Positions 52,989 through 63,128 of a stretch of DNA of 64,000 nucleotides are shown here, piece after piece. The stretch comes from Ruegeria discodermiae (GTDB lineage: Bacteria > Pseudomonadota > Alphaproteobacteria > Rhodobacterales > Rhodobacteraceae): NCBI RefSeq assembly GCF_030758345.1, contig NZ_JAVAMO010000001.1, forward strand, positions 930,001 through 994,000, given 5' to 3'. Below the pieces are notes generated by a model. That model saw only the letters and a list, made by a program, of their open reading frames with translations. It did not search any database and was not told the origin of the DNA. The position numbers and the translations under genes were made by a program. How positions within the stretch are numbered: the stretch's first letter is position 1; each line of letters opens with the position of its first letter.

Positions 52989-54119
52989 TCAGATCGGTTC
53001 AATGTCGCCTTGGGCACGTTGCGCGTGGAATTCAGCCTGCCAGGCCTCGAAGCTGCCCGCCGCGATGGCGCCGCGCATGCCGGCCATGATGTCCTGAAAG
53101 TAATGCAGGTTGTGCCAGGTCAGCAGCATGCCCGAAATCATCTCATTGGCGCGGAAGACATGGTGCAGATAGGCGCGCGAATAATGCGAACAGGCCGGGC
53201 AGGTGCAGGCCTCATCCAGCGGGCGCGGGTCGTCGGCGTGGCGGGCGTTCTTGATGTTCACCACGCCGTGGCGTGTGAAAACCTGCCCGGTGCGGCCCGA
53301 GCGCGATGGCAGCACGCAATCCATCATGTCGATACCGCGCGCCACCGCGCCCACGATGTCGTCGGGCTTGCCCACCCCCATCAGATAGCGCGGCTTGTCC
53401 TCGGGCAGCATGTCGGGCGCGTAGTCGAGGCAACCGAACATGGCCTCCTGCCCCTCACCCACCGCCAGACCGCCTACCGCATAGCCATCAAAACCGATTT
53501 CGCGCAGCGCCTCGGCGCTTTCCGCGCGAAAATCCTGCTCCAGCCCGCCCTGCTGGATACCGAACAGAGCATGGCTGGGCCGGTCGCCAAAGGCATCGCG
53601 CGAGCGCTGCGCCCACCGCATCGACAGCCGCATGCTTTGTGCGATCCGGTCCCGGTCGGCGGGCAATGCCGGGCATTCGTCAAAACACATCACGATATCC
53701 GAACCCAGAAGGCGCTGGATCTCCATCGACCGTTCGGGTGTCAATTCGTGCTTCGACCCGTCGATGTGAGATTTGAAGGTCACGCCCTTTTCGGTCAGCT
53801 TGCGCAACCCGGCGAGGCTCATCACCTGAAACCCGCCTGAATCGGTCAGGATGGGACGTTCCCAATTCATGAACTTGTGCAGCCCGCCCAGCCGGTCGAT
53901 CCGCTCGGCGGTGGGGCGCAGCATCAGGTGATAGGTGTTGCCGAGCAGAATATCGGCCCCGGTGGCGCGTACACTTTCCGGCATCATCGCCTTGACCGTC
54001 GCCGCCGTGCCAACCGGCATGAAAGCAGGCGTGCGGATGTCCCCGCGCGGTGTCGCGATCACACCGGTGCGCGCCTTGCCGTCAGTGGCACTCAACTGAA
54101 AGGAAATTCTGTCGGTCAT
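52989..54119 (-). CDS. tgt: tRNA-guanine transglycosylase (queuine tRNA-ribosyltransferase)
   Basis: 376-residue enzyme inserting preQ1 at position 34 of GUN-anticodon tRNAs. Active-site regions: [13 protein letters not shown], the nucleophile-bearing [16 protein letters not shown] block, [12 protein letters not shown], and a zinc site [16 protein letters not shown] near the C-terminus. The ATG at 54119 has CCGGAG upstream; the first in-frame ATG at 54140 adds seven residues not typical. Assignment secure. Confidence 0.96.
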   Translation of the reverse strand: MTDRISFQLSATDGKARTGVIATPRGDIRTPAFMPVGTAATVKAMMPESVRATGADILLGNTYHLMLRPTAERIDRLGGLHKFMNWERPILTDSGGFQVMSLAGLRKLTEKGVTFKSHIDGSKHELTPERSMEIQRLLGSDIVMCFDECPALPADRDRIAQSMRLSMRWAQRSRDAFGDRPSHALFGIQQGGLEQDFRAESAEALREIGFDGYAVGGLAVGEGQEAMFGCLDYAPDMLPEDKPRYLMGVGKPDDIVGAVARGIDMMDCVLPSRSGRTGQVFTRHGVVNIKNARHADDPRPLDEACTCPACSHYSRAYLHHVFRANEMISGMLLTWHNLHYFQDIMAGMRGAIAAGSFEAWQAEFHAQRAQGDIEPI

Positions 54120-54186
54120 ACTGCGCTCCGGCTCGCTCAACCGGGCAGGATTTGCCTGATCATACGCGGCAATGCAAGAGTGCCGA

Positions 54187-55098
54187 TCAGTGCAGCGAGG
54201 CGATCCGGCTGGTGAGCACCTGCATCACAGCCTGCGTCTCCATATCCCGGCAGACGGTGACCGGCGGGCGGTCAGGATCGGGAACCGTGGCGCCGCTGCG
54301 CGCGCCTTCGGTGAGGGCGCGCAGGCCAGTTTCTACCGTCTCGAAAAGCTGCGGATGGCTGCAGGCCACCACAGCGGTCGGGTCCTGCAACCCACAGCCG
54401 TCGATCCCAAGGGTGACACAAAAGAAATTCAGATGGGATTGCACCGCCCGGTTCAGAAACCCGCCAACCCTGGGTGATGCCGCCGACAGAACGGCAAAAT
54501 CCGCGATGCCATAGAGCGGCTTGAGCGTGACATCCAGCCCGACAAGCGTGATCGGCAGGCCCGAGGCGAACACCGCATCCGCGGCCAGCGGATCACGCGC
54601 CATATTGTCCTCTGCGGTATCGCTCGCATCATTGGTCTCTCCGAGCGCACCGCCCAGCACGATCACCCGGCCCGGCATCTGGGCAAATTCAGGGTCCAAA
54701 GCCAGCGCGTTGGCAATATTGGTGAGCGGCCCCAGCGTGCAGATGGTCAGGTCATCCCCATGCTCTCGCGCCATCTGAACGAGGAATTCGGCGGCGGATT
54801 GCGGATGGTCGACGCCAAGGTCGGGGATTTCGATCACATCGCCAAAGCCTTCGCTGCCATGCGCAATCCCGGCTGGCTGAAAGTCCGAAGCACCCAGCGG
54901 TGCTTCCGCCCCGCGCGCCACCGGTATATCCAATTGCAGCAGATCGACCAGATAGCGCGCGTTGCGGCTGGCCTGGTGAATGCTGGTATTGCCGTAAATC
55001 GTTGTCAGCCCGACCAGATCAATCTCAGGCGCGGCGGCGGCATAGGCGATGGCCAGCGCGTCATCAATGCCGGGATCAGTGTCGAGAATGACCTTCAT
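54187..55098 (-). CDS. Nucleoside hydrolase (IunH/RihA-type)
   Basis: 303-residue hydrolase cleaving ribonucleosides to ribose and base. The N-terminal calcium-binding motif [15 protein letters not shown] (Asp7, Asp9, Asp13, Asp14) and the central [16 protein letters not shown]-type region ([12 protein letters not shown]) are typical, as is the final conserved histidine-bearing block. No nucleoside transporter is adjacent. It lies upstream of tgt on the same strand, separated by 67 nt, and divergent from the stomatin gene. Confidence 0.92.
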   Translation of the reverse strand: MKVILDTDPGIDDALAIAYAAAAPEIDLVGLTTIYGNTSIHQASRNARYLVDLLQLDIPVARGAEAPLGASDFQPAGIAHGSEGFGDVIEIPDLGVDHPQSAAEFLVQMAREHGDDLTICTLGPLTNIANALALDPEFAQMPGRVIVLGGALGETNDASDTAEDNMARDPLAADAVFASGLPITLVGLDVTLKPLYGIADFAVLSAASPRVGGFLNRAVQSHLNFFCVTLGIDGCGLQDPTAVVACSHPQLFETVETGLRALTEGARSGATVPDPDRPPVTVCRDMETQAVMQVLTSRIASLH

Positions 55099-55270
55099 GC
55101 CGCAAACCTACGACAGGATATGTGACTCTCAAACCCCGATTTTGGGCATTCTGTACAAAAAACCTCTATATGTAGATGCAGCACAGGTCATTTGCGAAAC
55201 GCGGTTAGGGCTTGAAGCAACCGCGAAACCCGCCATACCTGTCTTGAAACTGGGCGACTCAACCCCCAAA

Positions 55271-55286
55271 TGTATACAATAGTACA
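55271..55286. promoter_or_regulatory. Possible operator before the stomatin gene
   Basis: TGTA-N8-TACA, overlapping the palindrome TGTATACA, 19 nt before the ATG; a second TGTACA is at 55152-55157. It could be a GntR-like site in the 206-bp divergent region or just the AT-rich promoter. Confidence 0.3.
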
Positions 55287-55304
55287 CAAAGATTAGGAGC
55301 CTCA

Positions 55305-56198
55305 ATGTCAGAAGATCTGATCCTCGAATTGATATCGTCCAACATTCTTTACCTGCTGGCTGCAGCCCTGATCATCCTGGTGATTTTCAAGGGCATCAAG
55401 ATTGTGCCGCAATCCGAGAAATACGTGATCGAACGGTTCGGTCGGCTGCATTCGGTGCTTGGACCGGGGATCAACTTTATCGTGCCATTTCTGGATGTTG
55501 CACGGCACAAGATATCTATCCTGGAACGCCAGCTGCCCAATGCCACCCAGGATGCGATCACCAAGGACAACGTGCTGGTACAAATCGACACCTCGGTCTT
55601 TTACCGCATCCTAGAGCCGGAAAAGACCGTCTATCGCATCCGCGAAGTGGACGGCGCCATCGCCACCACCGTGGCCGGGATCGTGCGGGCCGAGATCGGC
55701 AAGATGGATCTGGATGAGGTGCAGTCGAACCGCGCTCAGCTAATTTCACGCATTCAGGAAAGCGTGGAATCTGCCGTGGATGACTGGGGCATCGAAGTGA
55801 CAAGGGCAGAAATTCTCGACGTAAATCTCGATCAGGCCACTCGTGACGCGATGCTGCAGCAGCTCAACGCCGAACGCGCCCGTCGCGCTCAGGTGACCGA
55901 GGCTGAGGGCCAGAAACGCGCGGTCGAATTGCAGGCCGATGCCGAGCTTTATGCCGCCGAACAAAGCGCCAAGGCCCGCCGGGTTCAGGCCGATGCCGAG
56001 GCTTACGCGACCGAGGTCGTGGCCCGTGCGATCAAGGATAACGGCCTTGAGGCGGCGCAGTATCAGGTTGCCCTGAAGCAGGTCGAGGCGCTGAACGCGC
56101 TCGGACATGGCGATGGCAAACAGACGATCGTTCTGCCGGCAAACGCGCTGGAGGCCTTTGGCGACGCGTTCAAGATGCTGAAAGGAGGCCGCGCATGA
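55305..56198 (+). CDS. SPFH/Band 7 domain (stomatin-like, QmcA-type) protein
   Basis: 297-residue membrane-anchored scaffold. One N-terminal helix (about residues 13-30), SPFH domain (about 30-190; GLGP-like RFGRLHSVLGPGINFIVPF), then an Ala/Glu/Arg coiled coil (AEGQKRAVELQADAELYAAEQ) and a short C-terminal helix. Length is normal for paraslipin/QmcA. AGGAG-like GGAG precedes the start. It is 4-nt-overlapped by the NfeD-like gene, the usual partner. Confidence 0.93.
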   Translation: MSEDLILELISSNILYLLAAALIILVIFKGIKIVPQSEKYVIERFGRLHSVLGPGINFIVPFLDVARHKISILERQLPNATQDAITKDNVLVQIDTSVFYRILEPEKTVYRIREVDGAIATTVAGIVRAEIGKMDLDEVQSNRAQLISRIQESVESAVDDWGIEVTRAEILDVNLDQATRDAMLQQLNAERARRAQVTEAEGQKRAVELQADAELYAAEQSAKARRVQADAEAYATEVVARAIKDNGLEAAQYQVALKQVEALNALGHGDGKQTIVLPANALEAFGDAFKMLKGGRA

Positions 56199-56473
56199 TA
56201 CTTGACCTGGTCCTGCTCTGGTGGGTCTGGATGGCCTTTGCGCTGGTGCTGGTGATCCTGGAGGTCGCCATACCCGGCTTCATCTTCCTGGGCTTCGCCA
56301 TCGGTGCGGCAATCACCGGGCTGCTAGTCCTGTTCTCAATCTTCACGATGGGGGCCGCAATTCTGCTGCTGATCTTTGCAGGACTGTCGCTGGCGGCCTG
56401 GCTTGGCCTGCGTCATTTCTTTGCCCTGCCCGGCGGGCAGGTCAAGAAATTCGACCGCGATATCAACGACTGA
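56195..56473 (+). CDS. NfeD-like small membrane protein
   Basis: 92-residue protein with two or three hydrophobic helices followed by a short polar end (KKFDRDIND). It has no long soluble OB domain, as in truncated NfeD/YbbK forms. ATGA overlap with the stomatin gene at 56195-56198 implies coupled translation. Such pairs form membrane microdomain complexes with slipins. Family call by context and topology. Confidence 0.82.
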   Translation: MILDLVLLWWVWMAFALVLVILEVAIPGFIFLGFAIGAAITGLLVLFSIFTMGAAILLLIFAGLSLAAWLGLRHFFALPGGQVKKFDRDIND

Positions 56474-56477
56474 GGAA

Positions 56478-56502
56478 GGCTGCGGCATTTGATGCCGCAG
56501 CC
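56478..56502. terminator. Hairpin between convergent NfeD-like and small gene
   Basis: GGCTGCGGCAT, loop TTG, ATGCCGCAGCC, 11-bp perfect stem, 4 nt after the NfeD-like stop. Confidence 0.7.
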
Positions 56503-56531
56503 CTCGCTGCAATCATAGGCTGTGTCGAGAG

Positions 56532-56714
56532 CTAGCCTTGATGCGGGCCGCGCATGCTGATGATGGCGCGACGCACCGCTTTCCAATCCTGCGCCTCGGC
56601 ATCCTGACCCTTATCCTTGCAATCCTGTATTTTCCGGGCGATCTCGGCCTCGGCCTTGGGGCCCTGCGCGGTATAAAGCGCGCGTGCATATTCCGTGGTC
56701 TTGATCATATCCAT
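56532..56714 (-). CDS. Small conserved-looking protein, 60 aa
   Basis: Cytosolic, charged, helical. It starts MDMIKTTEYARALYTAQGPKA and ends VRRAIISMRGPHQG. GGAGGA lies ten nt upstream of the ATG at 56714. Similar short proteins with an EYARALYTAQGPKAE opening are common in Rhodobacterales (from memory). No function is known. It is convergent with the NfeD-like gene. Confidence 0.6.
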   Translation of the reverse strand: MDMIKTTEYARALYTAQGPKAEAEIARKIQDCKDKGQDAEAQDWKAVRRAIISMRGPHQG

Positions 56715-56896
56715 CGCAGTTTGTCCTCCCGCTTTGGTTCTGCGCTACATGAGTCATCCCTCGCGCAGGAACCACCATAACACGAAAATCGCCCGGCTTG
56801 CATACGGCGAATTCCGCAGGAATTGACGATGCGCCGCTCTGGACGCCCCGCCTTGCTTTCCCTATATAATCACTCAAGTAAAAAACCGAGGCCCGA

Positions 56897-57259
56897 ATGA
56901 CCAACACCAACGAACATATGGAAGGGACACCGCTGATTGCGCCCTCTTCCGTTGGCCACCCGCTGTATGAGCCGGTGGTCGAGGCCTGCCGTTCCGTCTA
57001 TGACCCTGAAATTCCGGTCAATATCTATGAACTGGGGCTGATCTACACGATCGATATCAGTGATCAGAACGAGGTGAAGGTGATCATGAGCCTGACTGCG
57101 CCGGGTTGTCCGGTGGCAGGTGAGATGCCGGGCTGGGTGGCCGAGGCCATCGAACCGCTGGCTGGCGTCAAACAGGTAGATGTGGAACTGACCTGGGAGC
57201 CACCCTGGGGCATGGAGATGATGTCGGATGAGGCCCGGCTGGAACTTGGCTTTATGTGA
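56897..57259 (+). CDS. sufT: DUF59 / SufT-like iron-sulfur assembly protein
   Basis: 120-residue MIP18-family protein. The core motifs are [16 protein letters not shown] (about residues 35-50) and [12 protein letters not shown] with the reactive Cys71. In alphaproteobacteria it accompanies the suf genes and helps maturation of Fe-S proteins. Here only the sufA-like gene is nearby, and a glycerophosphodiesterase gene has come between them. ATG at 56897 is used; the N-terminal 16 residues are variable in the family. Confidence 0.88.
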   Translation: MTNTNEHMEGTPLIAPSSVGHPLYEPVVEACRSVYDPEIPVNIYELGLIYTIDISDQNEVKVIMSLTAPGCPVAGEMPGWVAEAIEPLAGVKQVDVELTWEPPWGMEMMSDEARLELGFM

Positions 57260-57384
57260 AGCCGGGCGACACCCGCTGCCACGGCGCGCCGTTACAAAAC
57301 GGTAATGCCGCCTTCATGCCCTTGTTGCGCGCCTGTCCAAGAAGACCAGTCTATTCCAACCGGACCAGCACCAAGAGGCCCACC

Positions 57385-58593
57385 ATGCGACGGATATTTG
57401 CCAGCGCCCTGCTCGCGCTTTCCCCAACCCTTGTTGCCGCCGACGTAGTACCGCATGTCAGCTACGGACCCCGCCCCGCCTATCTGATCGACAAGCTGCC
57501 AGAAGGCACACTGAAATCAACGCTGCAAGCCTGCGCAGCGCAGACCCCGGCGGCGAGCACGTTTTCCATCGGCCATCGTGGCGCGCCGCTTCTCTTCCCG
57601 GAACACACGGTCGAGTCCAATGTCGCGGCGGCGCGGATGGGGGCTGGCATTCTGGAATGTGACGTGACCTTTACCAAAGATCTGGAACTGGTGTGCCGCC
57701 ATGCCCAGAATGATCTGCACACAACAACCGACATCCTAACCAGCGATCTGGCCGCGACCTGCGCCACCCCCTTCGCTCCGGCGACCGGCGGCACGCCCGC
57801 AACCGCCGAGTGCCGCACCTCGGAACTGACCCTGGCCGAATTCCGGACGCTGACCCCCAAGATGGACAGCTCCGACAAATCCGCAACCACGCCAGAGGAG
57901 TATCAGGGCGGCGTTGCCGGGTACCGGACCACGCTCTATGCCGATCAGGCCCAGACGATGACCCACGCCGAGTCGATCGCGCTGTTCAAATCGCTTGGCA
58001 CCAAGTTCACGCCAGAGCTGAAATCGCCGGCCGTAGAAATGCCCTTCAACGGGTTCACCCAGGCCGACTATGCGCAAAAGCTCATCGATGAATACAAAGC
58101 CGCCGGTATCCCTCCCAGCGATGTCTGGCCGCAGAGCTTTGACTTGCAAGACGTCCTCTACTGGATTGAAAACGAGCCTGAATTCGGGAAACAGGCCGTG
58201 CTTCTGGATGCAAGCTACAGGGCTGCAGGATTCGATCACACCAACCCCGAGACCTTCCCGCTCGATTTTGCGGAACTGCGTGCCAAAGGCGTCAACTATC
58301 TCGCCCCGCCGACCTGGATGCTCTTGACGGTCGAGGATGGCAGGATCGTCCCATCCCCCTATGCGACCGAAGCCAGCGCGGCGGGTCTGAACCTGATCAC
58401 CTGGACGCTGGAGCGGTCCGGGCCACTGAGTTCCGGCGGCGATTGGTACTTCCAATCGGTCGCGGATCTGACGCGTGATGACAGCATGTATTACCAGATG
58501 CTGGATGTTCTGGCCCAGGATGTGGGGGTGAAAGGCGTGTTTTCCGACTGGCCCGCGACGGTCACCTATTACGCCAATTGCATGGGGCTTTGA
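57385..58593 (+). CDS. Secreted glycerophosphodiester phosphodiesterase
   Basis: 402-residue exported enzyme hydrolysing glycerophosphodiesters to glycerol-3-phosphate and alcohol. The signal peptide ([20 protein letters not shown]) is cut near residue 19. The GDPD catalytic features are visible: [15 protein letters not shown] (His-Arg-Gly plus Glu), [19 protein letters not shown] (Glu/Asp, second His). The ATG at 57385 follows AAGAGG; upstream in-frame codons are not a signal peptide. The gene sits between sufT and sufA-like genes on the same strand, with its own upstream gap. Confidence 0.88.
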   Translation: MRRIFASALLALSPTLVAADVVPHVSYGPRPAYLIDKLPEGTLKSTLQACAAQTPAASTFSIGHRGAPLLFPEHTVESNVAAARMGAGILECDVTFTKDLELVCRHAQNDLHTTTDILTSDLAATCATPFAPATGGTPATAECRTSELTLAEFRTLTPKMDSSDKSATTPEEYQGGVAGYRTTLYADQAQTMTHAESIALFKSLGTKFTPELKSPAVEMPFNGFTQADYAQKLIDEYKAAGIPPSDVWPQSFDLQDVLYWIENEPEFGKQAVLLDASYRAAGFDHTNPETFPLDFAELRAKGVNYLAPPTWMLLTVEDGRIVPSPYATEASAAGLNLITWTLERSGPLSSGGDWYFQSVADLTRDDSMYYQMLDVLAQDVGVKGVFSDWPATVTYYANCMGL

Positions 58594-58688
58594 TCTCGTA
58601 TTGCCTTTGCGCGGTCTACCCCTTGAGCCGACCGCGCGGGCGAACTAGATTACCCACAAGGGCGCGAGACGCGCGAAGGAGTTCGTAA

Positions 58689-59054
58689 ATGTTCGGTATT
58701 CCCGGCAAACAGGCGGTGACGATGACACCGCGCGCTGCAGCGCAGATCGCCAAACTGATGGCCAAGGGCGGGCATTCGGGCCTGCGCATCGGCGTCAAGA
58801 AAGGCGGCTGCGCTGGCATGGAATACACCATGGACTATGTCGATGCTGCCGAATCCCATGACGAGGTGGTGGAGCAGGACGGCGCGCGCATTCTGATCGC
58901 GCCGATGGCGCAGATGTTCCTTTTTGGCACCGAGATCGACTATGAGGTCTCGCTGCTGGAGGCTGGTTTCAAGTTCAAGAACCCCAACGTGGTCGATGCC
59001 TGCGGCTGCGGCGAGTCGATCAAGTTCGATGAAAGCCTGCCCGCGACCAAGTAA
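58689..59054 (+). CDS. sufA: HesB/IscA-family (SufA-like) iron-sulfur scaffold
   Basis: 121-residue A-type carrier. The three cluster-ligand cysteines are in place: Cys41 in GGCAGMEY and Cys105/Cys107 in DACGCGESIKF. Start at 58689 follows AAGGAG by 8 nt. Its usual neighbour sufT lies 1.4 kb upstream across the GDPD gene. The distinction between SufA, IscA and ErpA is not firm from sequence alone; the neighbourhood favours Suf. Confidence 0.88.
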   Translation: MFGIPGKQAVTMTPRAAAQIAKLMAKGGHSGLRIGVKKGGCAGMEYTMDYVDAAESHDEVVEQDGARILIAPMAQMFLFGTEIDYEVSLLEAGFKFKNPNVVDACGCGESIKFDESLPATK

Positions 59055-59057
59055 CGC

Positions 59058-60338
59058 TTAGGGGAACGCAGCAACCGGCGGCGCTTCGGCCAGAACCGGG
59101 CGTCGGGTCGTCAGACTGCGGCGCGCCTCGTCGATCTGCCCGAGTTTCAGCAGAACATTCACATAGGTCAGTTCCAGCAGATCCCGCTGCGCCCGGCTGC
59201 CGCCCAGCCGTTCGGTACGCGCCATGGTCTGTGACAGGTCAGCCAGTGCGCCCGCCCAGTCCTCGCGCGCGATCGCGCCCCAGGCGCGGGCGACCGGGCG
59301 CACCAGATCGCCCGCGAAGCCCTTGGCCGTTTCGGCGATCTTTGCCAGACGTGCGCCCTCACCCGCCATCGCATGGGCCAGAGCCGCGTGGATATCAGCA
59401 AAGCTCTGCCCGGTTTCGGGGAAATTCTGCGCGGCATAGTCACTCAGGACCGACCAGCGGCGCGGTTCCACCGCTATCCCCGCAAGCTCGGCGCGATAGA
59501 GAATCGCCGCCGTATCGGTCAGAACATTGATCGGCAGCCCCTTCGCCGCCCCCGGTGCGACACCGCTATCGACCGCCTGCCACATGGCCTCCTCATCACC
59601 CGCATGCAGCGCCCACAAAGCGCAATGCCAACTCAGATGGCCATGCAGCACGGAGCGGTTATCGTACTCGGCCAACCACGTCTCAAGATAGGCGCGTCCC
59701 CCTTGGGTGTCGCCCGCCTCATATTGCGCGTGGGCCTTGAAATGCGACCCGTTTGCGTTTCTTGGGTTCAGCGCCAGCGCCTTCTCCATCAACCGCATGG
59801 AGGCGTCGATCTGACCAGTCTCGCAGAGCGACAGCGCGTGCATCGACATCATCCACCAATCCTCGCCATACTGCGGCAACAGGGCCGAGGTATAGGCCAG
59901 CAGCTCAGCCTCGCGCCCGACCTCGCCGGAAAACCCGATCAGGCCAAAGACATTGGTACAAAGCTGCGCCACAAGCGCATCACGCGGATAGGTCTGTACA
60001 TGTTCCAGCACGGCCTTGCGCGCCTCGTCCGGTTTGCCCGCAAGCAGCAGGCCAAGCGCCGCGATATGCTGGCGTTCCCTTTCGGTGCCACGCCCGGCCA
60101 ATTCTGTGGCCCGTGCCAGCGCGGCTTTGGCATCCGCCATCCGAGCCTCCATCATCAGCGCCCGTGCCAGCGCCGCATGACCAAGCGCGAAATCTGGATC
60201 GACCGCGACCGCCTCTGCAAACGCATCCGAAGCGCCGAAATTGCCCCCCAAAAACAGCGCAACGCCCCTGTCGTAGTGATCCCGCGCCGCTGGTTGATCG
60301 GTCGAAAGCCCGTTGCCGTATCTGTCTTTCATCCCCAT
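59058..60338 (-). CDS. TPR-containing protein, TTC38-like
   Basis: 426-residue soluble protein composed of TPR-like helix pairs (for example HYDRGVALFLGGNFGASDAF, ALGHAALARALMMEARMADA, LMEKALALNPRNANG), in the tetratricopeptide repeat protein 38 group. No signal peptide. ATG at 60338 is preferred because GAGGGGG stands 8 nt before it; upstream codons (to 60428) look unlike protein. Function unknown; possibly a scaffold. It is convergent with the sufA-like gene (3-nt gap) and divergent from tpiA. Confidence 0.8.
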   Translation of the reverse strand: MGMKDRYGNGLSTDQPAARDHYDRGVALFLGGNFGASDAFAEAVAVDPDFALGHAALARALMMEARMADAKAALARATELAGRGTERERQHIAALGLLLAGKPDEARKAVLEHVQTYPRDALVAQLCTNVFGLIGFSGEVGREAELLAYTSALLPQYGEDWWMMSMHALSLCETGQIDASMRLMEKALALNPRNANGSHFKAHAQYEAGDTQGGRAYLETWLAEYDNRSVLHGHLSWHCALWALHAGDEEAMWQAVDSGVAPGAAKGLPINVLTDTAAILYRAELAGIAVEPRRWSVLSDYAAQNFPETGQSFADIHAALAHAMAGEGARLAKIAETAKGFAGDLVRPVARAWGAIAREDWAGALADLSQTMARTERLGGSRAQRDLLELTYVNVLLKLGQIDEARRSLTTRRPVLAEAPPVAAFP

Positions 60339-60508
60339 TGCGCATGCCCCCTCGGCGTTGGTCCCAAGCGCCACATTAGGCGCTGTGGCCTCATTTGCAC
60401 ACTCCCCCCAATCGGCGGGGTCACCCAATCACCATCCGTCAATTGTTTCGCCGCGCCGGGGGTGCTATCGGATGGGGGACAAGGTTCAACAGGATATCGG
60501 GGACAGGC

Positions 60509-61258
60509 ATGCGGCGGAAACTGGCGGCGGGAAACTGGAAAATGAATGGCACGGGCGAGAGCCTGAGCGAGCTGACCGCATTGGGCGCGGCCTACCCGTC
60601 TGCCAACGTGGACATCCTGATTTGCCCGCCCGCCGCCTTGCTGTCGCGCGCGGCGGAGGCCGCCTCGGGCAGTGCCGTCACGATTGGCGGTCAGGATTGC
60701 CACGCCGCCGCGTCAGGTGCGCATACCGGCGATATCAGTGCAGCGATGCTGATGGATGCGGGGGCCGGATCGGTGATCCTTGGTCATTCCGAACGGCGCC
60801 AGGATCATGGGGAAAGTGACGCCAATGTGCGGGCCAAAACAGAGGCCGCGGTGGCCGCCGGTCTGATCGCCATCGTCTGTGTCGGTGAAAGCCTGGAGCA
60901 ACGCGAGGCCGGACAGACGCTGGATGTGATCGGTGCGCAGATGGAGGGCTCGGTGCCCGATGGGGTGACGGCAGAGACGCTGGTGATCGCCTATGAGCCG
61001 ATCTGGGCCATCGGCACCGGCAAGGTGCCAACGCTGGAGCAGATCGGCGAGGTGCATGATTTCATGCGCGCGCGCTTGGCGGCACGGTTCGGCGAGGCCA
61101 CGGCATCCGGCATCCGCCTGCTTTATGGCGGGTCGGTCAAACCGGGCAACGCAGCCGAGATTTTTGCCGTTAGCAATGTGGACGGCGCGCTGGTCGGCGG
61201 CGCGAGCCTGAAATCCGCCGATTTCTCACCCATCATCGCGGCGCTTGAGAGCGCCTGA
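60509..61258 (+). CDS. tpiA: Triosephosphate isomerase
   Basis: 249-residue glycolytic enzyme. Conserved blocks: [22 protein letters not shown] (electrophile His), and [12 protein letters not shown] (catalytic Glu), with [14 protein letters not shown] near the end. The ATG at 60509 follows GGGGA; upstream frame is not TIM-like. Length is normal. Together with gap and tkt in this window it serves central carbon metabolism. Confidence 0.97.
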   Translation: MRRKLAAGNWKMNGTGESLSELTALGAAYPSANVDILICPPAALLSRAAEAASGSAVTIGGQDCHAAASGAHTGDISAAMLMDAGAGSVILGHSERRQDHGESDANVRAKTEAAVAAGLIAIVCVGESLEQREAGQTLDVIGAQMEGSVPDGVTAETLVIAYEPIWAIGTGKVPTLEQIGEVHDFMRARLAARFGEATASGIRLLYGGSVKPGNAAEIFAVSNVDGALVGGASLKSADFSPIIAALESA

Positions 61259-61265
61259 CGCGCAA

Positions 61266-61290
61266 CTCCTGCGGGGCGGGTCCGCAGGAG
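61266..61290 (+). terminator. Hairpin after tpiA
   Basis: CTCCTGCGG / CCGCAGGAG 9-bp stem with 7-nt loop, 7 nt after the stop. No T run. Confidence 0.6.
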
Positions 61291-61387
61291 CGGTCTAGCA
61301 ATGGCAGCAGCCCCGCGCTGAACTCGCCGCTAGACCTGCGTCGGATTCGGGGCATATGCTGCGGCATCCGAATGATGCGGAACAGTC

Positions 61388-62020
61388 GTGCCCCCTGCCC
61401 TTGCCCGCCCGAGCCTCTCTCAACTTTATGCGCGCCACGCGGCGCGCTGGCATGAGTCTATCACCCATCTCGGCTATCCCGAGGCCTATGCCCTGCTTGC
61501 GGAAACCGACATGGCCGCGCGCCAAGAACCACCGCGCTACGTGTTGGACGCGGGATGCGGCTCCGGAGCTTTTGCAGAGCAGGTCATAGCGCGGTGCCCC
61601 TCGCAGGCGCATCTAACACTGCTCGATCCATCGGAAGAAATGCTTGCGCAGGCCCGAAAGCGCGACTGGCGCGAAGCACCAGAGACCGTGTCGGGGCGGC
61701 TGCAGGACATCAGCGCATTGCCAAGACGGTTCGATACCGTCCTCTGCGCACATGTTCTCGAACATACCGCTGATCTTGAAGCCTCGCTAAGACAGCTTGC
61801 ACAGGCGTTGACGCCTGGTGGCAGCCTGCTGCTTGCCGTCAGCAAGCCACATTGGTGTACGGCGATTTTGCGTTGGCGCTGGGGGCACAAGGCCTACCAG
61901 CCAGATGACATATGCGCAGCGCTCGCACGGGCCGGGCTGACCGGGATCAACGCAATCCGGTTCATCAAAGGCCCGCCCTCCCGCACCAGTTGCGGATATC
62001 GGGCGATAAAACCGGGCTGA
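61388..62020 (+). CDS. Class I SAM-dependent methyltransferase
   Basis: 210-residue protein starting at GTG. SAM motif I VLDAGCGSGAFAEQV, motif II LLDPSEEML, and FDTVLCAHVLEHTADL as in Methyltransf_11 enzymes. The C-terminus has a basic stretch. No partner gene; acceptor unknown (lipid, quinone or small molecule possible). It is convergent with the EamA gene. Confidence 0.78.
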   Translation: MPPALARPSLSQLYARHAARWHESITHLGYPEAYALLAETDMAARQEPPRYVLDAGCGSGAFAEQVIARCPSQAHLTLLDPSEEMLAQARKRDWREAPETVSGRLQDISALPRRFDTVLCAHVLEHTADLEASLRQLAQALTPGGSLLLAVSKPHWCTAILRWRWGHKAYQPDDICAALARAGLTGINAIRFIKGPPSRTSCGYRAIKPG

Positions 62021-62023
62021 GGA

Positions 62024-62899
62024 TCACTCGGCCTTCTCGCGGCTGGTCAGGATCACCGCCAACACGATCATCGCCGCCCCGATCAGGCCCGCTCCGGTGA
62101 TCTCGGCCCCCAGAAGCAGCCCAGCATTCACGAAGGTGAAGACCACCGACAACGCAAACATCAGCGTGGCCGACAGGGTCGAAACGCGGGCAGCGGCCTC
62201 GTACCAGAGGTAATAGGCCAGCGCCGTGGGCAACACGCCCAGCAGGATCAGGAACGCGCCATCCCGGACGCTTGGCATCACCGGGTCAATCAGGGCGAGC
62301 GGGGCCATCAGAATGCCCGCGCAGAGGAAAATGCCGAAGAGAAAGTTCAACCGCTCGGGCGTGGAGTTTGTCCCCTGCATCGCCCGGCTGCTGGAAATCA
62401 GGAACACCGCCCAGCTGAGCCCGGCGGCGATCTCCAGCAGATCGCCGATAAAGCGGGTGCCGCCGGTCTGGAAATCCGGCAGAACGGTCAGAGCCACGCC
62501 GGTGACCGCGATGGCCGTGGCCAGCAGATCGCGCCAGCCCACCGGAGCCTTGACGAAGAAATAGAGAAAGATCAGCACGAAGATCGGCGCGGTGTTTTCC
62601 AGTACCATCGCATTGGCCGCGCCAGTGCGCTCCAGTCCTATATGGAAGAAGATGTAATTTACCACGGTGGACAGCACTGCCAGCCGGAAATTCCAGTCGC
62701 GCAGATTGATTGACACACCCGCACCCAACACCCGCAGAATGACATAGATCGCGGCTGCGGCGATGAAGAGGCGTATCGCAGCGATCTGCAATCCGCCCAT
62801 ATCGCTGGTCAGATAGCGCACGATGACGCTGTGCATGCCCCAGAAAAAGGCGGCCAGAAGACCAAAGATCAGACCCCGATTAAGACTTTGTCCCGACAT
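62024..62899 (-). CDS. EamA/DMT family transporter (second copy)
   Basis: 291-residue ten-TM permease, two EamA repeats (FGLLAAFFWGMHSVIVRYL and WAVFLISSSRAMQGT / LSVVFTFVNAGLLLGAEIT). The ATG at 62899 follows GGGA; the open frame extends upstream to 63040, but those residues are not membrane-like. It shares the family with the gene at 52052 but the sequences are clearly different. Substrate unknown. Confidence 0.88.
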   Translation of the reverse strand: MSGQSLNRGLIFGLLAAFFWGMHSVIVRYLTSDMGGLQIAAIRLFIAAAAIYVILRVLGAGVSINLRDWNFRLAVLSTVVNYIFFHIGLERTGAANAMVLENTAPIFVLIFLYFFVKAPVGWRDLLATAIAVTGVALTVLPDFQTGGTRFIGDLLEIAAGLSWAVFLISSSRAMQGTNSTPERLNFLFGIFLCAGILMAPLALIDPVMPSVRDGAFLILLGVLPTALAYYLWYEAAARVSTLSATLMFALSVVFTFVNAGLLLGAEITGAGLIGAAMIVLAVILTSREKAE

Positions 62900-63128
62900 C
62901 ACATCCCGATCCCCAAGTGTTTCGCGCAGTGCAAGCCTGTTCAGCATAGCAGCGTCTGCCACAACATGGAGTTCATATCTGGGGTTCGGGTAATCAGCAA
63001 AACCAAGGGATGCTGGCCAATAGGCATCAGGCAAACGCATTTATGCGCGCGGCAAAAGCCCGAGCCTATGCAGTCCCCTCCGCTTACCCTATCAAGACCC
63101 GCAGAACATGATCTTTCCAGTTGATCGG

